Position numbers and translations under genes: made by a program
Part shown: piece after piece, positions 47,398 to 57,917 of the stretch
Layout of the letters: each line of letters begins with the position of its first letter
Numbering within the stretch: position 1 is the first letter of the stretch
NCBI GenBank assembly: GCA_020342235.1
Contig: CP073215.1
Coordinates: 744,001 to 808,000 of the forward strand
Direction of reading: 5' to 3'
Length of the DNA: 64,000 nucleotides
From: Saccharomycopsis phalli
Lineage: Eukaryota > Ascomycota > Saccharomycetes > Ascoideales > Saccharomycopsidaceae
Notes under the pieces: generated by a model
Told to the model about the DNA's origin: nothing
What the model saw: only the letters and a program-made list of their open reading frames with translations
Databases searched by the model: none

Positions 47398-48782
47398 CTG
47401 TAATGTTGATTCGACTTTTTCTTTTGTACTGTTAATTAATAATATAATTTTAATGTGTAGGCTGGTGAGATTGGCTTTATTTTCAGGTGGCTTTGTTGGC
47501 TTTTGATTTTTCACTATTTATTTTTGATCTTTTATTTTCCACTCTTCATTTTCCACTCTTCATTTTCTAGGACGGTTTGGTTTGTCAAATTTCCATTACT
47601 AATGTATTCTTTTTATAACTCTGTATTTCCACATTCTAATTTGAAATAAGCACCTAGTTAATTTGCACTGACATTACATTTTCTAAATGTATCAAACTGT
47701 TGCATACATTTGCAATGCCGATCAACCAAGTTTTTGGATCCGCAGTTGGTGGATGATAATTCCTGTAAAAGACGCAATTATGGTGGATGATGATTTCTAA
47801 TTGGTTTACAGTCATGTATTACAACAATTTCCTCAATTCCACAGCCATGTATTATAACAATTTACAATTGATTCTACAGCCATGTATTATAATAATTCTA
47901 ATTGATTCACAGTTTTGTATTATAGCAATTCTCATCGATTCACAGCCATGTATTATAAAATTCTACTCAATTCCACAGCCATGGCGCAAATTCCCAATGG
48001 AGAAACAATTCCAATGAAAATATTACAACATCTCCGAAAACCCTTGTCCTCCAATTGGCAACACTCGCTACTATTACCATACTCCAGTATTTTGAGAGGT
48101 TTCAATCTAGCAAATCTCAGATACGTCAGGCACTTTCCATTTAGTTTGGCCTAATGACTGCAACATGCTCACAATTTTTCACCATACTTCCCTGCAACAC
48201 ATGTACAATTCCAGCATTGTTCTATCCACACATACCCCGCTCCAATGCTTTGCAAATCAGCTTCCAGCCACGCCATTGTTCTCCTAAATGATCGTGCCTC
48301 CTCGCCGTACTCCCGCTCACTAAATTAATCCCTCATCCCCATCTTTTAAAACTGGAAATTCACACCTCTGACTGCACTTACTGCAAGATACCGCACCCCC
48401 CATGCACGCGACCCACCAGCACGGAACCTCGATTGAAATCCACTGGCATTGCCCTTATGAAAGCCACCGGAGCTCAATTGCCGAGCCACTAATGACCACG
48501 CAGCGTGGCATATCCACATGGGCACAGTCCCTTGCCAGAATTCGCCCCTGTATCAACTTTAGTCCCGCACTAGTGCAGAGGCTGTGAAGCACTCAGCCGC
48601 ATCTTGACTTTTTTTCTGCTAGAATTGGTACGTTTCACCGGGTCCATGGGAGTTGCCCTGCTTTGGCGGTTGGCTGTACCAACATGACCACGCACCAGGG
48701 CATCATAACCATGATGCTGGAGGGGGCATGTATATAAAAGAAGGCTTTTCGTTCAGCCAGGTAGCGTTTTTTCTTTACAGCA
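47398..48782. other. PHM7-RCR spacer
   Basis: 1.4 kb, AT-rich on the left, with a tandem repeat at 47806-47985. No gene seen; small frames in the repeat are artefacts. Confidence 0.55.
47806..47985. repeat. About 30-bp tandem repeat (CACAGCCATGTATTATAACA)
   Basis: Six imperfect units with the core CACAGCCATGTATTATAACA followed by an AATT-rich spacer of about 10 bp ending in GATT or ATTC. Both flanks are AT-rich and unrelated. Confidence 0.82.
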
Positions 48783-49379
48783 ATGGCGTTTATTAATATC
48801 GACAAAAGAGATTTTTTCTGTGACATGAATGGATGCATGGACAGCAACAAATGGGTCTGGGGACGCTGGATTTTGTTCGTGTTGTTGTTGGTGTTTTTGG
48901 TGGCGCTTTTCGTGGGCACAAGAGTTCTTAATAAGAGAAGAGGCATGAAGGGCATGGTGCCTATAAGAGGGACTGCCTGGATGACGCCTCCTTCATATTA
49001 CCAGTCCCAGAGACAGTATAACCAGCCGTTGAACCCAACCGGTCCATCAGACGCAACCTACGTGCCTCCTTACACCAAGGACACTCAACCATATGATGCT
49101 GGCCATTTCGATAACGAGGGTGCGTTCCACGCTAACACAGAGTATGACAACCGTGCCGTGATACCTGACTCCACGGGAATCTCGCAGCCTGACAGCGTGC
49201 ACAATTCGCCTCAGCAGGCTGCAAATTTCGAAAGCGATTTCCCTGCGCTTTCTGGAAACAGAGATGATGACACTGAGTTGCAAAACCTTCGTCCTAGCGG
49301 ACCTCCTCCAGCACAACAGCAGGCGGGAAGCAGCAGCTCAGAGCCTTCGATACCATCTAAAGTTCATATTAAGAATTAA
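48783..49379 (+). CDS. RCR-family membrane protein (Rcr1/Rcr2-like)
   Basis: A 198-residue single-pass protein of the Rcr family, which acts in the endosome-vacuole route and, for Rcr1, limits cell-wall chitin and confers Congo red resistance. It has a short lumenal N-terminus with two Cys (residues 14 and 18) and a membrane segment (about 29-49, ILFVLLLVFLVALFVGTRVL). A basic stretch (NKRRGMKGMVPIRG) and the family signature TAWMTPPSYYQSQRQYNQP follow. A second proline motif, VPPYTKD, may serve as a PY-type contact for Rsp5 ubiquitin ligase. Length matches Rcr1 (213) and Rcr2 (210); I cannot tell which. Confidence 0.85.
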   Translation: MAFINIDKRDFFCDMNGCMDSNKWVWGRWILFVLLLVFLVALFVGTRVLNKRRGMKGMVPIRGTAWMTPPSYYQSQRQYNQPLNPTGPSDATYVPPYTKDTQPYDAGHFDNEGAFHANTEYDNRAVIPDSTGISQPDSVHNSPQQAANFESDFPALSGNRDDDTELQNLRPSGPPPAQQQAGSSSSEPSIPSKVHIKN

Positions 49380-49773
49380 GGTCCGGACTCCGTATGTAAT
49401 CTTCATTATTTAATAGACACGCATGTAATGAACTTGTAGGTTGGATGGTGTGGCTTTGGTACAGCTTGGTCTGGATAATACTGGGATTGCCGTACTTTTC
49501 AGTCAGGATTGTACGTTTCAAATTCACTAGGGTCCATTGATTTGCCATATTTACTATACTTTTGCTGTGTGTTGTTTCTGGAGTTGTCCAGAGTGATGCA
49601 AGTGCTTGGTTATTATCGAATCCACTTTATGCGACATGACCCTTGGATATCATTTATAGTCAATCTTGCAATGGTTTGGTCATTTTGAGTCATTTTTGCA
49701 GTATCCTGCCAACTTTTTAATTCTTGAGTTGTGACTCTTTTCTCTCATCCACTCTCCATCTCCATCTCCACCT
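49380..49773. other. Convergent RCR-POC4 spacer
   Basis: About 390 bp between two 3' ends. AT-rich with no visible gene, repeat or structured RNA. Confidence 0.6.
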
Positions 49774-50163
49774 TCAACTCCCATCCGTTTCATAATACCC
49801 CGCAATCGCCTTCAAAACTTCACTAATATATTCCAAAGAATCTTCAAGCCCCACCAGCCCACTCGAACTCACATACACCGGACACTGAAACTTCTTGGAA
49901 ACAACCTTGCCCAACCGCAAAGCAAACTCAACCAACTCATCCGAGGCATTTGTCAATACTGTGGTGTGGACTTGCTCGGTTCGTTTGTTGTAGATGGCGT
50001 AAATGTACGCTCCAAACTTTGTGAGGCGCGACACGTTTTTGCTCGTGGAAATAAATACCTGGATGGGGACCTTGCCCCTCTGAGGGGATTTTTCCGGAAC
50101 AATTAACGTCAATTTGGCAGTACTGCCGATTCTGCTCTGGATTTCCGTGCTGAGAGTGGTCAT
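49774..50163 (-). CDS. Proteasome assembly chaperone 4-like protein
   Basis: A 129-residue protein resembling PAC4/Poc4 (Pba4), which with Irc25/Poc3 chaperones assembly of the proteasome alpha ring. A beta-strand-rich core is visible: KLTLIVPEKSPQRGKVPIQV, then TKFGAYIYAIYNKRTEQVHT. The family-like helix and strand SDELVEFALRLGKVVSKKFQ and CPVYVSSSGLV follow, before a C-terminal helix. Size fits (S. cerevisiae Poc4 is 148). Similarity is judged by eye only, so the name is tentative. I start at ATG 50163 (MTTLSTEIQSR); ATG 50190 would add nine residues. It is divergent from DFR1 with 96 bp between starts. Confidence 0.6.
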   Translation of the reverse strand: MTTLSTEIQSRIGSTAKLTLIVPEKSPQRGKVPIQVFISTSKNVSRLTKFGAYIYAIYNKRTEQVHTTVLTNASDELVEFALRLGKVVSKKFQCPVYVSSSGLVGLEDSLEYISEVLKAIAGYYETDGS

Positions 50164-50259
50164 TGTGGAAAATAAATTGGATTTCTTCATGCAAAAAAGT
50201 CCAGGTGGATCGCACAGTCCAAGTGGATGCAAAGCTAATACACCATACATAAAACTGCA

Positions 50260-50823
50260 ATGAATAGGAAAATTGACAAGCCAGTGATCCTTATTGTGGC
50301 GGCAATCTTGCCGCATTATGGTATCGGATACAAGAACCAGTTGCCTTGGAAACTCAGCAAGGAAATGAAGTACTTCCGCACCGTGACCAGCCAGACTCAA
50401 CACCCAGACAAGAAAAACGCAGTGGTCATGGGAAGAAAAACATGGGAAAGCATTCCGGAGAAATTCAGGCCCTTGGCTGGTCGACTCAATGTCGTGATTA
50501 CCCGCAGTGGTTTGAGCCTGGATGCCGCTCTTGTATTTAATGACGTGAACCTTGCGCTTTCTCAGTTGAAGCAGCGTCATGACGTGGAGAATATTTTCGT
50601 CATTGGCGGATCGCAAATATATTCCAGCACCATGACGTTGGCAGATAAAATATTATTGACCTTGATTGAGCCCAGAGAGGATGTGGCCGTGGATACTACC
50701 ATTTGCATTCCCCCAGAATTTAAGCAACAGAGCAGAGAAAAGTTGCAGCAGTTGGTGGGTGAACAAGAGCAAAGTGTCACTGAAAAGGGGTTTACATATA
50801 GCTATACCTTATGGGAAAGGTGA
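50260..50823 (+). CDS. DFR1: Dihydrofolate reductase
   Basis: Reduces dihydrofolate to tetrahydrofolate with NADPH, supplying one-carbon units for thymidylate and purines. The 187-residue enzyme has the N-terminal strand KPVILIVAAILPHYGIGYKN, the substrate region QLPWKLSKEMKYFRTVT with catalytic Glu35, the NADPH-binding MGRKTWESIPEKFRPL, then GRLNVVITRS and the signature IFVIGGSQIYSS. The C-terminal strand ends YSYTLWER. Slightly shorter than S. cerevisiae Dfr1 (211) and near the Candida enzyme (192). Start ATG 50260. Confidence 0.96.
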   Translation: MNRKIDKPVILIVAAILPHYGIGYKNQLPWKLSKEMKYFRTVTSQTQHPDKKNAVVMGRKTWESIPEKFRPLAGRLNVVITRSGLSLDAALVFNDVNLALSQLKQRHDVENIFVIGGSQIYSSTMTLADKILLTLIEPREDVAVDTTICIPPEFKQQSREKLQQLVGEQEQSVTEKGFTYSYTLWER

Positions 50824-51183
50824 GGTGTTGTCTACAATTTCAACAAAAATCCAGTTGGTGTCTAAACTAATAAATTGTCTATCCACTTGTAATTTTCCAG
50901 TCTGCCAAAGGCACTTGAATCGCTTTGATGTAGCTCCACAATCAATACACAATATACATTCAAGCCCATTTAATTCTGCAAATTCAATCCCAATCTCCAA
51001 TCCCAATCTCCAATCCTAATCTCCAATCCCAATCTCCACTCAATTCTTCATTCAATTCTTCATTCAATTCTCCATTCAATTCTCCATTCAATTCTCCATT
51101 CAATTCTCCATTCAATTCTCCATTCAATTCTCCATTCAATTCTCCATTCAATTCCCTCCTCGACTCAAATCATCAATCTCCAT
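50824..51183. other. Convergent DFR1-PPS1 spacer with 12-bp repeat
   Basis: 360 bp between two 3' ends. The right half is almost wholly tandem repeat: CCAATCTC units at 50985-51040, then the 12-bp array listed separately. Confidence 0.7.
51034..51165. repeat. 12-bp tandem repeat ATTCAATTCTCC
   Basis: ATTCAATTCTTC (two or three units), then ATTCAATTCTCC (about seven identical units), ending 20-30 bp from the PPS1 stop codon. The preceding CAATCTC repeats may be a related, older phase. Confidence 0.9.
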
Positions 51184-54100
51184 TCACCCTTTGATATAAT
51201 GACTGTTTAGCAAATCAATTTCCTTACACAACGTGTGCCAGTCAACCTCCCGCAACACCCTAAACTTCCTCAACTCAAGCTGCTTCTTGACTGCCCGTTT
51301 CTTCATGTTATAACTATCAATCTTCCCATTAATGTACCGAGTTCGGATATTCTCCTTGATAGACAACAGCTCTTCCAACTCCAATAAGTTGTAGAAGATC
51401 TTCAAATTTGGCTGGATAATCAAGTTCAAGCGGCGCACTCGAACATACAAGTATGCCCGTGGAAGACTGATCCGCAAGAAGTTCATTACCTCGGCAATAC
51501 ACAAGGATGCCGACCGTGACACCCCTACTTTGCAGTTGATAATGACCCGGTTTTTAATGATGCTCTTTGCAGGATCGTCATCCATGGTGTTCTGTTCCCT
51601 GAACCGCTTAATGAGCTTCAACAAGTACATGAAATACGGCTGGAAGTCGTCCACGCCGTTATCCTGGATATTGGGCAAATACACAACCTTTTTAAGCATT
51701 GGAAGAGACTCCACCCGGCTGATTTCGATTATATCCGAGATTCCCAACTGGCTGGTACCTTTGAACTCGTTCAATTCAAGCAAATCAAGTCCATCGAGCC
51801 ATTTGGGCTTCTCGCCAATGGTGATGATCATATTAATATTCAACAACTCCAAGATACCGGCACTATTCACATGGTTAATTCCTCCCAAATAAAGATACGG
51901 CAAGATCTTGCTTGGAAAGTTGTTGTCATTTTCAAGATCAAACCAGTCCACCGTCTTGTTTTTGAGCGAAATCTGGGTATCGGTGTCGAGATTCCGCAAC
52001 CGATTGATAAGAATATCGTTTCCCAACAGACTGTCTGTCACAACCCGTGCCATTTCAAAACAGTTGAGATCATAATTGTTCAAGTATATGTTATCGAACC
52101 AGGTTCTGATGTTGTCAAAGTCAAGCTGGGCTATGAGCCCTGGCAGCGGACGGTCAGGGTTGGAAGGGCTAAAGTAGAGGAGGAAGGGCTGGAGAAAGTC
52201 GATGATTTCAAAGTCGATCTTGAACCAGTACAAGAACCGTTCGTAGATCAAGTAGTATTTCAATATACTGTTGTTCAAGTTCAAGAACCCCTTGAAAATC
52301 TCAAGCAACAAAGCAAGCATCGACAAGTGTGTGAATCCGTCGTAGCAATATATCAATACCTTGTAGTTCTTCTCCAACGTCAAGTGGTGCAAAAGCTTGA
52401 GGAAATTGATCATGCTCAAGATGTTGGCATTGGTGATCGAATTCAACACAAAGCTGCCTGAGGACGGGAACTCAATGTAAATGAGATTGTCATTGTCTAG
52501 CAACCGGTCGGCCTTGGCGTAGATCGACCGGAGGGTCTCCAACTTTGGAAACTCGACTCCTTCTTTACAGTTGACCAAGATTGTAGCGTCGGTATGATCC
52601 TTGGAGCCATCCTTCTTGACCTTTCCGGTGTTGTCGATCTTCTCCTGAATATCCAACAAGTTACTGCGCAAGGACATGCACTTTGCCGGCTCCAAGTCGC
52701 GGTCCTCCAACTGCTGGAGGATTTGGTTCCGTTTTTTCCGCAACTTGTTGTTGCCAATGATGTTGTTGTAGTCGATGATGTTCCCGAGATAGATGTTCGG
52801 GTATACCTCCGAGCTGCTAGTAATAAGCCAGTTTTCAAACTTGTCGTGAAGCAAGTAGTTCTTGCCCCAGTTTGTAAGGTTGTTCTTGAGCATGTTCAGG
52901 GTGTAAGGAACAAGGAACGGATTGATGCTGAGCTGTTTGCGGATATCTTCAGGGGGAGGCGTGTTGATGGTCTCAAACTTGCGCTGGCCCTGGAGGTTTA
53001 GATACACGTCTTCGTTTTCGGAATAGTGCTGGATGTCAAACTGGCCCAACTTCACGCAGTCGTAATTCAAGACAAACACTTCGGCTTCGTGGAACTTGTT
53101 TCCCTTTTGCTCCTCGGCAAGCCAGATCTTCTTTTGGAGGAGCGCAATCATACGTGCGAATTGCATTGCCTCATCGACGTTGTTGTCGTTGTTGTACACC
53201 ACCACGTGACTTATGCGGAACAAGAGCAAAGTTTGGAACTGGTAGTTTCGGAGGTTGACCCTCTTGTTGTAGAGATTGTGTGCCAAGATATTCCGAGACT
53301 CGCTGTTGTCTGACGATTTTGCACGGTTCAACCGCTGCAACGCATTCAACGGTTTCGTGGCCCCGGTGTACTTCCGGCCGCCCACCGTGACCGGTTCCGG
53401 TCGGATGTACTCATGCCCCCGGTAGTGTTCTGGTTCGGGCGGCTCGGCGGCTTTGTTCAGCTCTTCTTCGGTCGCATCCTCGGACTCGAACCGCACACGC
53501 GCCTTTTTCCGGTCCTTTTTCGGTTGCGGCTCCTCGTCATAGTCCAAAAACTCCCATGGGTTCACCGAGCCTTTGATGTAGTAGTGGTTCTTGATATACA
53601 GCAGGAGCAGCTGCCCATCGGTCTCATCGTAAGCGTCGCTTGTGTTTACCACAAGTAAGTACTTGTCGCTGTTTGGAAGCGGGATAAGCCGGGCCAAGTC
53701 GTCGTCCTCGACTCCGGAAACCGGTTGAGCCGACAGGGCAAACGGTCCACTGGAAGCAGCAAAAGGACCGTAACGGAGGTTCTCCTGATGCTCGGCGTTG
53801 CCCAAATTATTCCGGAAGTAGTGGTACTGGTTTTGGTTGTGCTCGAGGTTGTGCAAATAAGGAAACATCAGCGACACCGAGGGCATGGTGTAGTCGTAAT
53901 TCCAGTACTTGAGCATCTTGATGAACTCGTCGGTCTCGAGCTTGTATATATGCTTTGTGAACCGGTGATCGGCCGTGTCCACCGGCGGCGCTGCCACGGG
54001 CTCGTGACGCTTCTTGTCGCCGCCGAGGAACTTGAAACCGTTTTTTCGGAGAAACGACGCGGAGCGGCGCATAGATCCGCTGCTGCTCTTGAGCAAGTTT

Positions 54101-55227
54101 CCTTTGTGGACTCCGTTGGTAATGAGCTGGTCGTTGTGCTCCAAGTTGTAGATGTTGGCGTTGAGATGTACTCGGGGCACAAGCACAGGGAACAGATCCA
54201 ATTGTTCACACACGGGGAGGATGAACTTGGAGACGAAGCTGTGGAAATGTGGGGGCAAGTTTGGGTTTTGGTACTGCGAGGCCTTTTGTCTGGCTTTGGA
54301 GATGTGGTGTTCGTCCTTGGCTGTATCTTTGGATTTTCCGTTTTCCTTGGAATTGGTGTTGGTCTTTGCATTGGTCGTTTCATTGGACTTTTCATTGGAC
54401 TTTTCATCGGGTTTTTCATTGGACTTTTCATTGGACTTTTCACTGGACTTTTCATTTGCCTTGGTAGCCTTTTCAATTGGTTTACCAATGTTTTCGTTTG
54501 CCTTATTAACCTTTTCATTTGGTTTAATAACCTTTTCAATTGGTTTACTAGCCTTTTCATTTACCCTAACAACCTTTTCATTTGGCTCACTAACCTTTTC
54601 ATTTGGCTTATTAACCTTCTCATGTGGCTTACTAACCTTCTCATTTCCATTTCCCTTTTCACTTCCCTTGACCCTTTCATCCACTGCTTCGTTGGCCCTC
54701 TCATTCATCTTTTCCTTCACACGTAATCCCTCTGCTTCACCAACTCCCCTCTCCTCGCCTTCCCCCTCCAGATCCTCACACAATTCCACTTCTTCCACTC
54801 GCTCTCCGATTCTACTCCCAGACCCTTCCTTCTTCTCCTTGCCATAGCTCACCTTCCGGTCGCCCCTCTCATCCCCCTCAATCACAGAACTCCGCTGGCT
54901 GTCGGTGTCGTTGTACACGGAAAAGTTGATAATGTTCTTGGCAAAACTAATTGCGCTTAGCGTCTTCTCCTTCCTCGAAGTGAGCTTGCTGTAGTAGCCG
55001 ATAAAGGACTCTCTCTTCCCCTTGGCGTCGTCTTTCCCCTTGCCTAATAGCAGCTCTGGAGTCACCATCATTTCAGGGACGGATCCCAGGCCGTGTCGCG
55101 GGACTTCGACGGGCGAAAAACTGCTGTTGCCGTCAGCAGGATAACCGCTCGGTTCCTCTTCAGGCTCCGACGGCAGATTGCTGGCGATGGTGTGCAACTT
55201 TGTCGAGATGTTGCTGACCTTGGACAT
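51184..55227 (-). CDS. PPS1: Dual-specificity phosphatase, Pps1-like, with long N-terminal extension
   Basis: A 1347-residue protein-tyrosine/serine phosphatase homologous to Pps1, implicated in S-phase control in S. cerevisiae (807 residues). The active-site loop is INCKVGVSRSAS with Cys1232 and Arg1238, followed by AEVMNFLRISLPRAYLYVR. An upstream phosphatase-like domain holds IYCYDGFTHLS with Cys961 but His where the loop arginine should be, so it is probably inactive. The middle (about 320-900) is conserved-looking. Residues 1-310 are disordered, Lys/Glu/Asn-rich, with KPNEKV repeats, and account for the extra length. The start is ATG 55227 (MSKVSNISTKLHTIAS). Confidence 0.8.
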   Translation of the reverse strand: MSKVSNISTKLHTIASNLPSEPEEEPSGYPADGNSSFSPVEVPRHGLGSVPEMMVTPELLLGKGKDDAKGKRESFIGYYSKLTSRKEKTLSAISFAKNIINFSVYNDTDSQRSSVIEGDERGDRKVSYGKEKKEGSGSRIGERVEEVELCEDLEGEGEERGVGEAEGLRVKEKMNERANEAVDERVKGSEKGNGNEKVSKPHEKVNKPNEKVSEPNEKVVRVNEKASKPIEKVIKPNEKVNKANENIGKPIEKATKANEKSSEKSNEKSNEKPDEKSNEKSNETTNAKTNTNSKENGKSKDTAKDEHHISKARQKASQYQNPNLPPHFHSFVSKFILPVCEQLDLFPVLVPRVHLNANIYNLEHNDQLITNGVHKGNLLKSSSGSMRRSASFLRKNGFKFLGGDKKRHEPVAAPPVDTADHRFTKHIYKLETDEFIKMLKYWNYDYTMPSVSLMFPYLHNLEHNQNQYHYFRNNLGNAEHQENLRYGPFAASSGPFALSAQPVSGVEDDDLARLIPLPNSDKYLLVVNTSDAYDETDGQLLLLYIKNHYYIKGSVNPWEFLDYDEEPQPKKDRKKARVRFESEDATEEELNKAAEPPEPEHYRGHEYIRPEPVTVGGRKYTGATKPLNALQRLNRAKSSDNSESRNILAHNLYNKRVNLRNYQFQTLLLFRISHVVVYNNDNNVDEAMQFARMIALLQKKIWLAEEQKGNKFHEAEVFVLNYDCVKLGQFDIQHYSENEDVYLNLQGQRKFETINTPPPEDIRKQLSINPFLVPYTLNMLKNNLTNWGKNYLLHDKFENWLITSSSEVYPNIYLGNIIDYNNIIGNNKLRKKRNQILQQLEDRDLEPAKCMSLRSNLLDIQEKIDNTGKVKKDGSKDHTDATILVNCKEGVEFPKLETLRSIYAKADRLLDNDNLIYIEFPSSGSFVLNSITNANILSMINFLKLLHHLTLEKNYKVLIYCYDGFTHLSMLALLLEIFKGFLNLNNSILKYYLIYERFLYWFKIDFEIIDFLQPFLLYFSPSNPDRPLPGLIAQLDFDNIRTWFDNIYLNNYDLNCFEMARVVTDSLLGNDILINRLRNLDTDTQISLKNKTVDWFDLENDNNFPSKILPYLYLGGINHVNSAGILELLNINMIITIGEKPKWLDGLDLLELNEFKGTSQLGISDIIEISRVESLPMLKKVVYLPNIQDNGVDDFQPYFMYLLKLIKRFREQNTMDDDPAKSIIKNRVIINCKVGVSRSASLCIAEVMNFLRISLPRAYLYVRVRRLNLIIQPNLKIFYNLLELEELLSIKENIRTRYINGKIDSYNMKKRAVKKQLELRKFRVLREVDWHTLCKEIDLLNSHYIKG
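54345..54660 (-). repeat. KPNEKV / SNEK coding repeats in PPS1
   Basis: About 300 bp of imperfect 21-bp (KPNEKVS/N) and 12-15-bp (EKSNE) units, encoding residues of roughly 190-295. Lys/Asn/Glu make up nearly all positions. Confidence 0.85.
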
Positions 55228-55385
55228 GAACAAGAACAATTGTCGAGGCAGACTTTACACGAGGGGGGTCCAGACCGCTGGGTGGATATGGGACATGCCG
55301 GAACATACAGGAGGAGGGATTGCAAGAGAGTCACCCTTGGGACAGGGGAGGAAGCTTTTTTCCACAGGGTTTTTTTTTCCACAGG

Positions 55386-55430
55386 TTCTTTGCATGGTTT
55401 CTTTGCATGGTTTCTTTGCATGGTCTCTGG
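55386..55430. repeat. 13-bp tandem repeat TTTCTTTGCATGG
   Basis: Three perfect units plus a partial one, about 160 bp upstream of the PPS1 start codon. Confidence 0.85.
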
Positions 55431-57705
55431 TCTTGTAGCGCGTGCTTTCCGACGGGGTGTGCTAGTGGGACTGGAAGGCCTGTAGATGTAGGTACTTCCA
55501 ATTTAGCACGGGTACATAGTTGGGTATCACTCGCGACACGGCAAATTGGCCAACTAGCAAGCGAAACTACAAGCTCATGGCCTGGTCACTACGCTGCCGG
55601 TCCTGGGGTGCCTTGTCGATAGTGCCTTTGCAAACACGTAGCCTGCTAGTTGCAAGACACTTGTTTCTGACAGAATGGGCATACTGAATACTTGCTCAGA
55701 GATACAGTAATGTCGTTGGATGTTTCACCTGGTGCGTTCAGAGGTATTGTCATCTGCCAGGGCTCAAGCAAGCTGGCGTCCACTAGCCTGAGTAAGTGAC
55801 TAATCGTGTCCCAAGCTCTGCGCGGTGTCGTTGATGACCATGGACCTTGGTGCTACGTGGTGAAATCCTGGGCTTTTTCGCTTATCGTGTTGAATATTCC
55901 AGCGGATTTGCTTGCTCCTGCGTATTATATCTTGCCTTGCTCTTGCCTGACTCTTGCCTGGCTTTTGCCTGGCTCTTTACACACTCTCTTTGCTTATTCT
56001 TTATTTACTCTTTACTACTCTTTACTACTCTCACTTACTCTTTTTTCTCTCACTCTTTACATTCGTCAGTCACATTTTCACATGTCACCAGCTGTCCTTG
56101 CAAATCCTTGTCTCGGATGGAAATAATATGCCCCAGTCAATTTGGCAAGTACAATTATCCATCATGCAATCACATCCCTCAATACACATTCCCCTAGTAA
56201 TTTCCAGTTTACCTCCTTTTTCTCCACTTTTCTCTTCTCCTTCCCATCTCCCCCTCTCTCCCTCTCCCCCTCTTCCCTCCTTCAGTACTTTCCACATACT
56301 CTTTCATCGTCACCCTCTGCGCGATACACTGTTGATGCATGCAATGGCCGCCTGATATCCTTAGACATTGTTTGATGCAGTAATGAGCGTTTCAGAACCT
56401 TTCCATGGAGGGAAAATACATACCCTCTATTTGGTTGCTCAACCCTTGATAAACAATAGCAGCGCACTGGATGTATATTCAATGAATACCGGCTGAGTAC
56501 AAATGAGTTTGGTCAATACACCACATTCTCAAATCATTCCTAAGCATTACGCCTTACGTCAGATGACACGTACCAGATATCGCAATACATGCCTGGGTAG
56601 ATGTGAGACCTATTGATGAAGACACGCCGTCTTTCCAATTGTAAAGCGCAAATGGGCGTTTCTGCTGCAAATTAGTCGTTTGCAGAGGTGAATAATTCAA
56701 TTGGGCGACGTCCAATGGCTGGACAATTGTTGATGAGCATTGACTGCTTAAATAATGCACCACCTGTTTATAAATGACATCATCCTTCTAAAAAGAAATG
56801 GCACTACCTGTTTAAATAATTAATGGCACTACCTGTTTAAATAATCAACACACCACCCATTTCTCGCCCTCAGTAGTATATCATTCACTACCATATGTAA
56901 ACCACCCGTGAAACCATGGCCCAATAACCTCCTGTGATCCAGTCTGCGCCAACGCGATATTCAATCACATAGTATTCAATTTGGTGTGTATAAAGCCTAG
57001 TCTCCTTTGCCAAGGCATAGGTGACCATGTAAAGTGGGTCAAGTAATTCTACATCTTGTACATTTTGAGTAATCACTACCAATGTGTTGTAGCAATTATA
57101 GTCCAAGAGGCTTGTTCCACTGAGAAATTGTGAAGCTAACCGAATACCGCCTTAGGCTGAAAGTATTTCTACTAGGGACTTGGTTTTGTCTCTGAGAACA
57201 TGGGGAACTTGACGTTTAATTGTCGTGCTCTTTGAGGATCCTCTTTGAATGGTCCTGTTCTATTACCCCGTCCGCTTGCTCTCGTTTTAGTAACGGCAAA
57301 GGTTCCAAGACCTAGGACCTCTGTAGTTCAATGATACTGGTAGATTCATTCAGTATAGCATTGATACTTGTGAAGCTTGTGTTGGTTTTATATTAATTAC
57401 TAGTAATTATGACCTTGTCATCTGAGATTTATCATTGGTTTAATGATTCATTACATGGAACGTCTCAAGTGGCATATCTCATTAGGTAAGAATGAACAAT
57501 AATGTAATATAGTAACTAAAATACGATTAAATAAAATAGATAAAATATATTTGCTTGAATATTCAAAAAAGAGTCTGACTATTTATACGTGGGAAGGAAA
57601 TGGGCTTGGTTAGGCTATTTCCCCTGTACCAGCAGTTTGCACCATCTAGAATGGAGTCACGAAGTAGAATCTCTCTTTTCATTACAATTTCTGTCATTTT
57701 CAATT

Positions 57706-57917
57706 GTATGCTATCTAAATATAACCACACTCAATGCTCCTCTGATGCCTATTACTCTATATCTAAGCCAGTACTAGCCAGAAGCTTTTTAACTCTGTCG
57801 CAGAGCTTTCTTCTGACCACTACATAGTGGCGCCGTCGTTGGTCGTAGACAGGCAATGTATAAATCACCTCTAAGAGTCTAGTATAGCTATAGCCTCAAA
57901 TAAACAAATTATAAATA
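57706..57917 (-). repeat. Diverged dispersed repeat, copy C (possible LTR-type fossil)
   Basis: Shares the GAGTCTAGTATAGCTATAGC block with copy D (57859-57904 against 11837-11883, about 90 percent identical) and weaker similarity over the rest. A CACACTCAATGCTCC block (GTGTGGTTAT on the other strand) links it to copy A. A TGGCGCC just beyond ACTACATAG resembles the start of a reverse-transcriptase primer site, but this is not conserved in copy D and may be chance. Confidence 0.5.

Noticed and set aside
50164-50616. N-terminal extension of the POC4-like frame across DFR1
   Set aside because: It runs antisense through the DFR1 coding region; the conserved part begins at 50163 or 50190.
55806-56126. 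106-codon hydrophobic frame downstream of 55.8 kb
   Set aside because: The Leu/Tyr/Ser run reflects a pyrimidine-rich tract rather than designed membrane segments, and there is no conserved feature.
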